This document shows positions 48,501-59,379 of a stretch of DNA of 64,000 nucleotides, piece by piece; position 1 is the first letter of the stretch; each line of letters begins with the position of its first letter. The stretch spans positions 33,130,151 through 33,194,150 of the forward strand of contig NC_054877.1 of NCBI RefSeq assembly GCF_018320785.1. The letters run 5' to 3'. The notes beneath the pieces are model-generated. The model had not been told where the DNA came from. It worked only from the letters and a program-made list of their open reading frames with translations, and made no database searches. Made by a program: the position numbers and the translations under genes. This DNA comes from Cheilinus undulatus (taxonomy: Eukaryota; Chordata; Actinopteri; Labriformes; Labridae).

Positions 48501-51500
48501 TAACTACTTTTCTCCCTTGTTAAGATCATAACTTCCCTTGGTGGAAGTGACCATAAAATCTGCTTTAAGTTGTGCCATATGTCTAATACCTGCTCTTATT
48601 CCGGGAATTGCACTGAGAAAACAAAAAAAAAACAATGCAAAGGAACTGCATCCAGGGATAAGCAGCTGCTTAAGACCTGGTTATTTTACACTCTAACGAA
48701 GAATCAGATCAGTTTCTCCTTCACCTTTGTTGTAAGAGCTGGTATTGGATTACCCACAGTGATGATTTTGATTGCCCAATCCAACAGAATGAAAACATTA
48801 AGCTCTCAAGCCATTATGTAACTAAATTTAAAAAATGATCAAATATGAAGTACTTTAGATGTCTGAAGATGAAGGGTTAAGCTCTCATCATCTCAGGCCC
48901 TTCTCAGTGTTTCTGCCGCAGTGCTGTTACAGAGTTCTGCACACATATAGATATATATTAATTCTATAACAACATAATATTGGTCTCATTTAACAGTTTT
49001 ATGGAAGCATGAAAGAACATTGTGTGTAAACACAGCTGGAGATCCACATAAACACACAGTCAGACATGTACATTCACACAGCCCTGCTCTCCCATACTAG
49101 CTCCGCCAATCTTGTCTTACTTCTGTACCGCCTCTGTTACTACCTCTGATGTCAGTACAGAGGTGGGATGACTTCGGCTCCGTGACCTATTACACCTCTC
49201 TGACATTAATAGTGAAGGTTTCACAGGAGTGTAATATTACGCTTTAAAGTGATCGCCTTAATAGGACTGGGATCAATGTAACTGCAGCGATAAAACACAG
49301 CTGAGGCGCTGGTGGACGCAGGTCCTAACGGGTGTAGAAATGGTGCAGTTATATTACTTTCTGGATTAAGAACAAGTTTCCAAATGTTATTTTATCAGTG
49401 AGCTGTCTTAAAGCTTAATGGATGCCTGTCATATTCACAAAGTTGTTTGTGTTAACAGGAACATATTTGGACCAGTACTTGGATCATCGCCAGCCCAGAA
49501 TCCACCTGTGTTACCCAGCATACAGCCTGGTTTTGGAGGTGGTATTATTAATTTCTGCTACATTGGTGCAGAGATTGAAGCTAGATTTTCAGCTTGGTAC
49601 ATTTTTCACACCACACTTAAAACTCACTTTGCAACTTATTCCTTTTTCATCCAGCTGTCCCATCCACAAACCCTTTTGTTGCTGCAGCTGTCGCCCCGGA
49701 GATGGCAACCAACCCTTTCCAGACCAATGGCAGAGCTCCAGCTGCAGGTGTGTGCATTTGAAGTTAAGTGTGTTTAATAACTCGTACATTTTTACTCAGA
49801 CATTTCTGTTACCTTTATGTAGCCCACTTACATTGTACAATAGCTTTGTGATTTGCATATGTAGAATTGCTCCTCCTTGTGTTGTGTGTGTGCATCTTGT
49901 AGCCTCTTTTGGTACTGGCTCTATGAGCATGCCCGCTGGCTTTGGGAATGCATCTTCCTACTGCCTCCCGACCAGTTTCAGCGGAAACTTCCAGCAGCAA
50001 TTCCCCGGTCAGGCCCCCATCCCTTACTCTCAACCTGCGGCCTACCACCCTCAGTCCAATGGTTAGTGGCCTCCCATGTCCCTCTGTCCTCTCACACTGT
50101 TCCACCTGTGCGGTACCTGTCCAGGATGTAGGAAACAAAAACGTTTTCCTTGACATGATTGTATAAAGTCTAAATCTACATGCAATGTCTGCATAAGTGT
50201 TACTGGTGCCAATAAGAAGGATGATTTGTTAGTGGCAGCTACTGCACAGTGATAACAGGATGCATTTGGGGTTCAAAGCTTTACAGTCTGGTTAGGACAA
50301 AAAACATGACAAAAAAATCATTTGGAAAGCTCTGTTCATACCTGAATGCAATCTGAAACTTTAGGGCTTGGCTTTTTTATTATCTTTAAAGTTTAATTCC
50401 CTTAGATTTATTTGAAAATAAACTCCCATTATGTAGTAGAGTGCAAAGTAAATGTTTATTTAGAAAACTTATCTCTTTAACCTGCTTTAAATGTCTTTTG
50501 AAATAACAGTTGCAATGAAATAAATAAGTTTCACATTACCTTTCTCTGCGCAACCTTAGGCCCTGCATTTCCAGTCTACGGCCAAAACAAGCCCTCCATG
50601 ACGCCCTTTGGGCCACCTATGGCTGGCCCCGGCATGTCTAATAACCCATTCATGGTAAGCGTGTGATATCTTTGATCTTCCCTTTGATTAACTTATTCTT
50701 ATTGAATATTTCAACATGGTATTCACATACAGCCCACAGATGACCATGTTGGCATTCAATTATATATATATATATATATAAACATAAAAGACAGGACAAG
50801 AACATTCAAGGCACTGTTGGGGGTTAGACCTCCGGTGGCTTGTCTGATCCTTCAGTATCAACATCTGAATCATTCATATTTTTCACTTGTAATGTCGCTG
50901 CATTTCATCCTGAATAATGTCCATTACTCCCACTTGTCTTCCATTCGTGCTTCCTTCAATCTCAAACAATGTGTCGGTTTTTCCATTATGAAGAGTTTTT
51001 CCACTGTTTCGATCCACTGATGCACTTTTTCTTCTCAGTCCTCTAAAGGCTGCGATTATCCCTGTTCCTCGTGCATCTTTTTCTACCACACTTTATCCTT
51101 CCACTAAATTTTCTATTAATATTCTTGGATACAGCACTCTGTGAACAGCCAGCTTCTTTAGCAATGACCTTTTGTGGCTTATCCTCCTTGTGGAGGGGGT
51201 CAATGATCGTCTTCTGGACATCTGTCGAGTCAGCAGTCTTCCTCTTGACTTTATAGCCTACTGACCCAGATGAAGAGACCATTTAAAGGCTCAGGAAACC
51301 TTTGCAGGTGTTTCGAGTTCATTAGCTGATTAGAGTGGGACACTATTAGTTTACAATATTGAACTTTTTCCCAATATTCTAATTTTATGAGACACTGAAT
51401 TTTGGGTTTTCATTAACTGTAAGCCATATCATTACAAGAGAAAGACTAAAAGTATTTAAACTTTTCCATGATATTTTAATTTGTTGAGATGCACCAGGAT

Positions 51501-51708
51501 TTTTTCCACATTATGCCAGTCATCTGTTTTCCCAGCTTTTTTAAGATTATCAGAGAGAAATGTGTACTGTCAAAGCAGCTTTACCGCAAAAAATGTAATC
51601 AAACTTACTGTCTTCTCAATGCCAACTCCCTTTTTTCTTTTTCTCCAGGCTGGAGCTCCAGCTGGGTCATTCCCTTCAGGGGGTTCATCCACCAACCCCT
51701 TCCTGTAG
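39584..51708 (+). CDS. agfg1: ArfGAP domain with FG repeats 1 (AGFG1/HRB)
   Basis: An endocytic adaptor that links clathrin-coated vesicles, VAMP7 and EH-domain proteins, and the host cofactor once called HRB. The twelve exons are 39584-39750, 45968-46061, 46340-46455, 46946-47078, 47190-47346, 47509-47619, 48038-48182, 49459-49538, 49655-49747, 49903-50061, 50560-50654 and 51649-51708, giving 469 residues (human 562). ATG 39584 sits in ACCATGG. The ArfGAP zinc finger is C29-X2-C32-X16-C49-X2-C52 with Arg at 57. Then come RGLNPPHRVKSISMTTFT and the KEFLQEKYEKKRWYVPP block, the repeats NFANFAHF and NFANFEAF, one DRYAALAELDN, and four NPF motifs (NPFV, NPFQ, NPFM, NPFL at the C-terminus). The central region is shorter than human, with a single YAAL-type block; exons may be missing or skipped. 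Exon 6 has a tandem TAGCAG acceptor. AATAAA is at 52912-52917. Confidence 0.95.
43188..43294. mobile_element. 107-bp Tc1 miniature (two terminal repeats only)
   Basis: The left end CAGTACCGTGAAAAAGTATT and the right end (inward) CAGTGCTGTGAAAAAGTATT form about 27-bp inverted repeats with few mismatches, flanked by TA on both sides. Only about 50 bp separates them. It is the same family as 640-1546 and 63761-64000. It lies in agfg1 intron 1. Confidence 0.88.
44240..44615. mobile_element. Possible hAT-like miniature element
   Basis: The left end GTGCTGGGCAATCAATCAAG and the right-hand AATCAAGATTATGATTTTTG with CAATATCAAGC resemble common fish elements with GCTGGGCAAT ends and internal GATTA motifs. 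The inverted ends are imperfect and no target duplication is clear. It lies in agfg1 intron 1. Confidence 0.45.
45477..45563. repeat. Compound (AT)n(GT)n(AT)n microsatellite
   Basis: AT runs flank about 17 GT units in a nearly symmetrical arrangement in agfg1 intron 1, about 400 bp before exon 2. Confidence 0.95.
46150..46339 (+). promoter_or_regulatory. agfg1: Long polypyrimidine tract before agfg1 exon 3
   Basis: Roughly 180 bp of C/T-rich sequence (CTCCC, TTTTCT, CCCCTCC blocks) fills most of the 278-bp intron and runs into the acceptor CCCTGTAG/G at 46339. Such long tracts strengthen U2AF binding and can bind PTB. A splicing role is inferred. Confidence 0.5.
50758..50780. repeat. (AT)n microsatellite
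   Basis: A run of about 11 AT units in the last agfg1 intron, about 110 bp after exon 11. Confidence 0.9.
50900..51495 (-). mobile_element. Tc1-like transposon, N-terminal half, minus strand
   Basis: On the minus strand 51282-51043 encodes a Tc1-type N-terminal DNA-binding region: HKEDKPQKVIAKEAGCSQSA, then a GRKRC basic stretch. The outer end near 51490 reads (minus) GGTGCATCTCAACAAATTAA, the usual terminal repeat of this family. The catalytic half is absent or unrecognisable. It is the same family as 55415-56745 but in opposite orientation, in the last agfg1 intron. Confidence 0.75.
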
Positions 51709-53110
51709 CACTACTTTCAGTCATCGCCACCAGAGGGCAGCATGCAGCACATATTCAACACACCTGTCATACAGTTAGAAGCAGTACATTTTCTGAGGAC
51801 TTGCGTTTTTCTTTTTTTCATGAAAAGAGTTTACAACACTTTGAAGGAGTACAAAGGACTATATGGACGACTAAGGGACTGTTATTGGGGATAATGTACT
51901 ATTTGGACTATAAAAAATGTATGCTTTTTACTTTTTGTTTATGACTGCTCTGTGCATATCATAATTTGTAATCACAATTAAGTATATGTTATGTATAACA
52001 AGGACTGAGTTAACAAGGGTGAGTATACACACACCTTGTGGGGAAAACCCACTACAAAGTATCTATATAAGTAAAGATACATACTTTAGGATTATTAACA
52101 GGGTTCCATCCAAATCCATGGTCTGGTTTGAAGCCACCACAATGATACAGGTATTTAATTTTCACAAGGGATTACTTTTGTTACTTTAGCACAATTTCTT
52201 GTATACTGGTTCCAATGTGATTTAGTACTATACGCATTCACACACAGGTTGCCTATATTCAGGAGCAACCAAACACATCTATTTTTAAATTAGAGTAACA
52301 TCCCAGACTGACAGATGAGACGGCAAACATTTGACTTTAGTCATTCTTTTAGATATGGTGAAATGTAAAACGGCCCAGTTTGGGTTTGTAATCAAGGCCA
52401 GCTCTGTGAATACAAGTCCAGCAGAACATTCAGATGTTTTAGCCCACCACGTAAATGTACAGACATTTTTTTCTAGAGCACAACAGGATGAAAGGGACAA
52501 AAGTGCAGGTACCAAGGATTCTTTCTTCATCCTGTTTACCTGCATTACCTATAAAACATTAGAATTGTTAGATATGCTGTCAGTAATCTGTCTCCCTCTA
52601 GCTAAAGATTTCAGTTTTTAACTATTCTCTGGAAATGACAAATGGAAAGACTGTTAAGAAAGCTTCAGGGTAAAGGCGTTCCCTCAAATTAGGGTTCATC
52701 ATAAATTCTGAGGTAGTTCTTGGTTGTTGGTGACTTGTTCTCTTCACAGGCAATAGCAGGTTGTTCAGTCCCCGCCTAAGCAAAAAGATACACAACTTAT
52801 GAAAACAATATTTATTATTTGGTTGTCTTGAATTCACCATACTCCTTAGGTTACAGTTTTCTTCACTCCTTTCTGATAACTATACCTTCAGAGTAAAAAA
52901 ACTGAATATGGAATAAATGTTCTTTCGGTTTACTTTAAGGTAAAAACACAGGTTAATGATTTGGGGACTAAAACTTTATTGGGACTCTTGAGAACCAGGG
53001 TCTAAAATGTGCCACCAATGACTAACAATGAGTTTATTGTATTTACAAAAATAGGTAAGTAAATGTGTACATATATAAATATATGTATAAATAAATTAAA
53101 AGATTTTTAA
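51709..53110 (+). other. agfg1: agfg1 3' UTR and flank
   Basis: No coding potential is convincing. AATAAA at 52912-52917 is the best poly(A) signal, giving a 3' UTR of about 1.2 kb. Further AATAAA-like sequence near 53085 is possible. Confidence 0.5.
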
Positions 53111-53479
53111 CTACAGTCAAGTGTCTTTTTATTAAAAAAATGTGGCAGTAGTTTTATTTTTTTCTTTTCATGATGTTGGCAATTAAGCAAGCCAACAAAG
53201 AAACCCATATGTAACAGCTGTAGATTTATCCCAGAGTTACAGAGGCATTTTATTGGATCATAGTATAGTTTATGCTAACATCTTGCCTGTCGACAGTTTG
53301 TGGACAGATATATTAGAAATGCCTCCCATGGTAAGCTACAGTGCTAAATAGTCCAACCCAAGATAACCTGTTGATTCAACACAAAAACTTTTATATCCTT
53401 CTGAGACCTGAGCTTTTGTTTGGAATGCATTTTTAACACATTTAGGGTTAGGGTTTCGAAACACATTTTGAAATATTCC

Positions 53480-54130
53480 ATAAAAATGTCCCCAAAATTT
53501 CTTCAGATATTCTCCAAAAAAATCAGTAAAATTTCATCATAAAGCTTTAACATTGTGATAAAAAATGATATCCCAAAATTCGATGTAAATTCCTGAAAAT
53601 TGTCAAATTTTCAGATTCCTTGAAATGTCAAAGAAATTACCTAAAATTCTGTGCAAATTCATTAACATATTTAAACGTATTCCTGACCCCAAAAAGTAAA
53701 CCAAATTTTCTTTGAATATTCTCCTAATGTTTCAGTAAAACTTTAAGATAAGGCCTTTAAGTCCAATAAAATTTCCCAATAAAAAAGGAATACTTAAAAA
53801 TGTTCTATCAAATTCCTCCTGAAATTCTCTTAACAAATTAACAAAAATGTAAAATTAATTATTGCATGAAAAGTACCCAAAAATTTCTTCAGATAATCTC
53901 CAAATATATCAGTGAAACTTCGTCATAAAGCTTCAACATTCTGATAAGAATTTACCTCCAAAATTCCATATCAATTCCTGAAAAATTTCTGTGCAAATTC
54001 ATTAACTTATTTAAAAGAATTCCTGACCCCCAAAAGTAACCAAACTTTTCTTTTAATATTCTCCAAATGTTTCAGTAAAAGTTAATCATATAGCCTTAAA
54101 CATCAAAACTAATTCCCTGAAATTTCCATG
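53480..54130. repeat. AT-rich diverged tandem repeat
   Basis: The phrase AAATTTCTTCAGATA(T/A)TCTCC occurs near 53495 and again near 53882. TGACCCC(A)AAAAGTAA occurs near 53684 and 54026. CTCCAAATGTTTCAGTAAAA-like text recurs inside each unit. This implies two units of about 340-390 bp, each with a weaker internal repeat. No protein coding; it lies between agfg1 and fbxo36. Confidence 0.75.
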
Positions 54131-54602
54131 ACAATTCTATATCGTTTCAGAGTAAATTTTAACCCTTACTAAAAAAGAAACGTCCAATGAAACACTGCAC
54201 AATGTACAAATTCCCTAAAATTTACTAGAAAAAAAAAGAAAAATAATTTAGCAAATTCTCCCAACATTTCAAGCAAATTACTTAAACTTCAATGGACATT
54301 TCGGACTTTCATCAAAAAATTCTATTCGCTGAAATTATGACTTTAGTCATAATTTCATTATTTTGGCTTACCTACGTATGCAGGTAAACCAAGATAATCT
54401 CCTCATATGTACATGCAGGGTCTTCGGAGGTTTATTGTATGTGTATAAATTTAAAAAAACGATGCATATTATACTACATTCATCTACAATTTACCATTAA
54501 TGCGACACAAACTCTCATCCTCCATTATTTTTTGTTAAAATTAGCTTAATGCAAACTTTCCTCCTCTGTAATATGACCAGCGTGTTCCGATAAGAATGAA
54601 CG

Positions 54603-54616
54603 GTTGCCATGGCAAC
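54603..54616. promoter_or_regulatory. Perfect palindromic RFX X-box upstream of fbxo36
   Basis: GTTGCCATGGCAAC is a perfect 14-bp palindrome that matches the RFX-family X-box consensus at every position. It lies 15 bp before the fbxo36 start codon, in the promoter or 5' UTR. RFX factors control many ciliary genes in animals. Binding is inferred, not shown. Confidence 0.75.
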
Positions 54617-54630
54617 ACAGAAACTTAGCC

Positions 54631-57600
54631 ATGGCGTCTCTGTTGACAGACCCGCTGTTTGAAATCTCTGGACGCGGTCCACCACCAGACAAAACTTTTT
54701 ACTACTTAGCCGTCACAAAGTCTCTTGTAAGTAGAGACAACTTCACAAGAACTTTTAACACTTTCTATTTTCACGAATAGCGTTTTTGCTATTTCGTGAC
54801 ACGGTTGGTTATTAACGGTAACTTCTCTCACTGTTGTTAGCTTTGCCTTTTAAAATTTAACGGTCGCCAGTTTAAACTAACAGCTACTTACTTAAAATGT
54901 AGCTAGCAGCTTTATTTAACGTCGTTTGTGTTTGCTGCTATTGTATGTAGCTACTTTTTTGCAACAGAAGACACTTTTAGATTGATAACATACGTAATTT
55001 CAGTGGTGTTATGGTTTTTTGTTCTTAGTAGGTAGCCATAGCTTTCGCTTACAAGTATTAAAAACTCGCTGTAGAAGTTGCTGCTTGTAAATACTCTTTC
55101 GGTGTTAGGGAAATGTACAGAGTGGTAAATAAAAACGGTCTTTTCCCCAGTTACTCTAAGATTAAAGTGCTGGAATTTATTACTGATTTACAGGTGATAT
55201 GGAGATGGTGGAAGATATCTCTGAGAGCTGTGGACAGACATACCAGGCCCGGAGAGCTTAAGGAGTCTCACCAGGACTTCTTGGATGACATGCAGTGTCA
55301 GAGTAAGGTCTTCATATTTCAGGTGTTTCTAGAGCTGAAGACATATCACACCTTTAAGGAGATTGGCATTTCTCTTAACTGTGCTATTTTCCCTATTTGT
55401 CTATCCAGAATTTCATCTAAAAAAAATTAGAATATCATCATTTCAAAAGTTCATTATTTCTATATATTCTAGATCCATCTCATGCATAGTGAAGCATTTC
55501 AAGATTTTTTCATTTTAAACTTGATGAATACGGCTAACAGTTCATGAAAATAAAAAAAGAACTATCTCAAAATATTAGAATATTGTGGAAAAGTCCAATT
55601 TACAAAGATTTCCTGAGCCTTCATTCTCTCAATCTGGTTCAGTACACACAGCCATAATTATGGGGAAGACTTGACAAGTGTCCTGAAGACAATCACTAAC
55701 ATCATCCACAAGGAGGATAAGCCACAGAAGGTCATTGTTGAAAGGACAGGCAGTTCTCGGAGGCTTTATCAAAGCAAATTCATGGAAAGTTGACAGGGAG
55801 ATGAGCTCAGCCTTCAGAAGATTGTCAAAAAAAAAATCAGATTCAAGAACTTAGGGGAGCTTCACAAGGAGTGGACTGAGGATGAAGTCAGTGGATCAAG
55901 AGCCACCACACACAGACACATCCAGGAAACGGACATCAAGTGTTATGTTCTTAGGGTCAAGCCACTCCAGAACCACAGACAATGGTATAAGCTTCTCACG
56001 AGGGCTAAAGAGAAAAAGAACTTGACCATTGCTCAGTGGTCCGAAGTGCTGTTTTCAGACGAAACTAAATTTTGTATTTCATTTGGAAATCAAGGTCCCA
56101 GAGTCTGGAGGAAGATCAGAGAAACACAGAATCCAAGGTGCTTGAAGTCCAGTGTTTTCAGTTTCCACAGTCAGTGATAGTTGTAGGTGCCATGTCATCT
56201 ACTGGTGTTGGTCCACTGTGCTTTATCAAGTCCAGCGTTAACACTGTCAGCTGTCCACCAAGAGATTTAGAGCACTTCATGCTTCTATCTGTAGAGAAGC
56301 TTCATGGATATGCTGATTTCCTTTTGCAGCATGACTTGGCACCTGCCCACTGTGAAACCAAAGCTACCAGAAACTGGTTTGCTGACCATGGTATTACTGT
56401 GTTTGATTGGCCAGCTAATTGGCTTGACCTGGCCTGTAGAGAATCTCTGGGCAAATGTCAAGAGGAAGATGAGGGGCACCAGACTCAATAAAACAGATGA
56501 GCTGAAGGTTGCTATCTGAGCAACCTGGGCTTCATAACAGCCCAGCAGTGCATCAGACTGATTGGCTCCATGCCATGTCACATTAGTTGTAACCATTTGT
56601 GCAAAACGAGCTCCTATCAATTTCTGAATGCATAAATTAGCATTTTTTTTTCCAGAAGGCTAACATTTCTGTATTATAAATTATTTTATTATTATTTTGG
56701 AATGATGTTTTGTGATATTCCAATATTCTGATTTTTTATTTTTGTGAGCTGTAAGCTGTCAACATCAGCATTAATACAAAAAAGTCATGAAATATTTCAC
56801 TTTGCAATGATGACTCTAGGGTATGTGGAAGTTTCACCTCTTGAATTCAATCACAGGAACATTATTTTTCAGGATTCATTTTATATGCGCCTGTATATTA
56901 TGAGAGAGGAGTTCAATAACAAGTTTTAGACTCAGCTTTTAGTTGGAAAGATTAATGTTAGTCTTACATTTCCCTCGTATTTATATTTTTCAGCTTCTGT
57001 GGAAGTCAAAATGAATGTCAAGTTTTATGATGAGAAAATCTAACAAGAAAACAGTTTTTGTCATATGTGTTCTAATAACAGCATTACATGAAGAGATGGG
57101 ATGCATCTCATCTACTGCACATGTTTTGACTTGATGCAACCCAGTTTGTGTGAAATTAAATCAGCATGCAATGTAATTTGTAAGATATTGGAACCATAGA
57201 CTTAATTGAAAATGGCAAAAGAAAACATATCAAATGTTTAAATGGGGAATGTCATTGTTTTTGGAAAAATATATGCCCATTTTGAACTTGATGGTAACTA
57301 TACCCCTTATATAAGTGTATAGGGTGGTAACAAAAGCTTACACTTAGTATTTCAGAGATGTGTGTAAAGTGATGTCAAAAAGGACAAACGATCTGGTCAG
57401 TTTAGTCAAAATTTGTTTATAATATTTGTAGAAGTCCTGGCCATTAGGCTCCAATAAATCAGTTCTTTCCGTTAAGTGTTGATAACCCTTGGCTTTGATA
57501 AGTCCCAAATATTGTGTATAACTTTGAATGTTTTATTGCTACAGAAATACAGTCTTTTTTAATCTACCTATACTTTAGATGTTGACTACTCTGTATTTAG

Positions 57601-58578
57601 GTCATAGTATGTGAATATTTGATATGAGAATGTCTGAATATGTAAGATGACTTTAGTTATGGGCTTCTTCACCAGGTGAGGTCAGTATGGTTTTCAGTCC
57701 TCAAATCTTGCAGTACGCCAAAACTCTATGTGAAGGCCATTTTGATTATCTGGAGCGGCTCCCTGACTGTCTACTCCTGCATATAATAAGTTATCTACAA
57801 CTTGAGGATGTGCGCCAACTTGGACTAACTTCCCACAAGTTCAGGCAGGTAAGTTCTGCAATCCTCACACTGTGTCCTGGGAAATTAAATATTATGTTTA
57901 TCAGTAAGTTTTCTCTGTAGAATTTCTACTGTTGGTCTGTTGTGCGAATATGTCATTAAACATAGTCCATTATTAAATCAAAAAACATTTCTGTTTGCAT
58001 AGAAAATCATAACTGTGACAAGTCAGCTGGTAGGCTTATTGAAATGCTACTCTGCCCCTCAGCTATGCAGGTCAGAGAGGTTTTGGGAGCAGGCAGTTCG
58101 CCAGCACTGCAACACAGTTTCAGCTGAAGTGGCATCTTTGGCAGTTGAGATTGGATGGCGTTGCATCTTCTTCACCAGAAAGCTTCAGTTGCAGAAGTTG
58201 CTCAGTCGCAGAAGGCTGAAGTCTAAGGAGCAACAGGAAGGACAGGTTTCTGACCCTGATACAAAGGTGCAGGAATCTCTTGATGAAAGCTCAGAGGAAG
58301 ACCAGATATCCGGTCCTGAGCTAGATTCTCAGCTTGGCATTATCCCTGATCCAGGCCTTGGCACCCAGACTGGCACTGGCTTCGACACCAGCTCTTGCTG
58401 TAATGCTGATCCTGGCTCTTGCCCTGAACCTGAGGATGACTCTGAATTCAGCTCTCCCTTTTCTGGTCAGTTGGTCCAGGACATGAAGATGTGTGTGGAG
58501 GAAATGCAGGGTCCAAATGATGCTCTGAGTGGTGGAGGAGGAGCCTACAGTGCAGAGCCAAACAAGGCAGAGAGTTAA
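54631..58578 (+). CDS. fbxo36: F-box only protein 36 (FBXO36) with extended C-terminus
   Basis: An F-box protein, expected to be a substrate adaptor for SCF (SKP1-CUL1) ubiquitin ligases. The four exons are 54631-54726, 55194-55302, 57676-57848 and 58063-58578, giving 297 residues. The N-terminus LFEISGRGPPPDKTFYYLAV and the block VIWRWWKISLRAV match human FBXO36, as does the spacing into the F-box at about 93-138 (YLERLPDCLLLHIISYLQLE, then SERFWEQAV). GWRCIFFTRKLQLQKLL closes the conserved part near residue 173. Human FBXO36 ends at about 188; here an in-frame extension of about 110 acidic, Pro/Ser/Gly-rich residues follows in the same exon, with no recognisable domain. An out-of-frame ATG at 54609 overlaps the start. 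Intron 2 holds a Tc1 copy. Poly(A) signals lie at 59347-59356. Confidence 0.93.
55415..56745 (+). mobile_element. Tc1-like transposon, near full length but decayed
   Basis: The ends are related to AAAATTAGAATATCAT on the left and the AATATTCTGATTTTTTATTT region on the right. Inside, in several frames, are GGATAAGCCACAGAAGGTCA (DNA-binding part), the SDETKF first catalytic-Asp block near 56056, GAMSSTGVGPLCFIKSSVN, QHDLAPAH (second Asp) and WPANWLDLA followed by the catalytic-Glu region VENLWANVKRKM (56442-56477). Frame shifts and stops make it inactive. It lies in fbxo36 intron 2, same strand as the gene. Confidence 0.88.
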
Positions 58579-58736
58579 TGCTACACTAATTTACTATTTA
58601 TACACATTCCTAACTTAGATGAGCTGTGCAGTGGTTATCAGAGTAATTTTAACTTTAATTTGCCAAATATAATTTTCTGGAGATGTGTCATATAGTTTCT
58701 GATTTATTAATCCTTGACATGATTTGGGTTTGATGT

Positions 58737-59213
58737 AGGGCTGTCATTATTAATCGAGATAAATTTAAAGTCCTTCATTAGTGGGTAATAAAAAAGAGAT
58801 TATTTGCATGCTCTGTTGTCCCTTTCAGCAAGCCACTGCTACATCTCCCTGCAGCCACAGTGTAAAATAAGTCCCCCACTTCTCCTTAATGCCTCATTTC
58901 ACTTAAAAAAGTGACATCTACCTTTAATGTTGCATTATTTTCTTTTCAATGTATAACACTTCACCTTTAAGTCATAATCTTTGATCAACCCAATGTTCCT
59001 TATTTTCTTTCATAATAAAAGCAGGTATGTATCCAAAAAAGGAGTAAATAACCCTTAGTTTAAGACAGTGAAAAATCCAAAGTGAGAAAAAACATTGTAA
59101 AATGCAAAATAGTGCAAAATGCTTCAAAAAGGGGAGATTAATTGCAATTAACAAAAGAAATATTGAGATGAATCACGATTAAAAATGTAATCCTTTGACA
59201 GCCCCAGTGTTAT
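58737..59213. mobile_element. hAT-like miniature element in fbxo36 3' UTR
   Basis: The left end TAGGGCTGTCATTATTAATC and the right end (inward) GGGGCTGTCAAAGGATTACA share the GGGCTGTCA start and a following ATTA motif. Internal TTAATTGCAATTAAC and ATCACGATTAAAAATG are typical of these GATTAAT-type elements. There is no clear target duplication and no transposase. It lies between the fbxo36 stop codon and the poly(A) signals, so it is probably transcribed as part of the 3' UTR. Confidence 0.65.
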
Positions 59214-59379
59214 TTTGCATTATTTATTGTGCCTTTCATTTTGTGACTAAGTGTACATTGTACACACTTACATGTTGTCATAATTGTTCACTGCAGTAAG
59301 TATTTTCTTAACTACAAGTTTCAAGTTGTGCATCTTATTTAGATTAAATAAATAAATTGAATATAGTTCTGTTGTTTGT

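Noticed and set aside
49422-50066. Long plus-strand open frame of 214 codons
   Set aside because: It is read-through across agfg1 exons 8-10 and their introns; only the parts in the exon frame are coding, and clear splice sites interrupt it.
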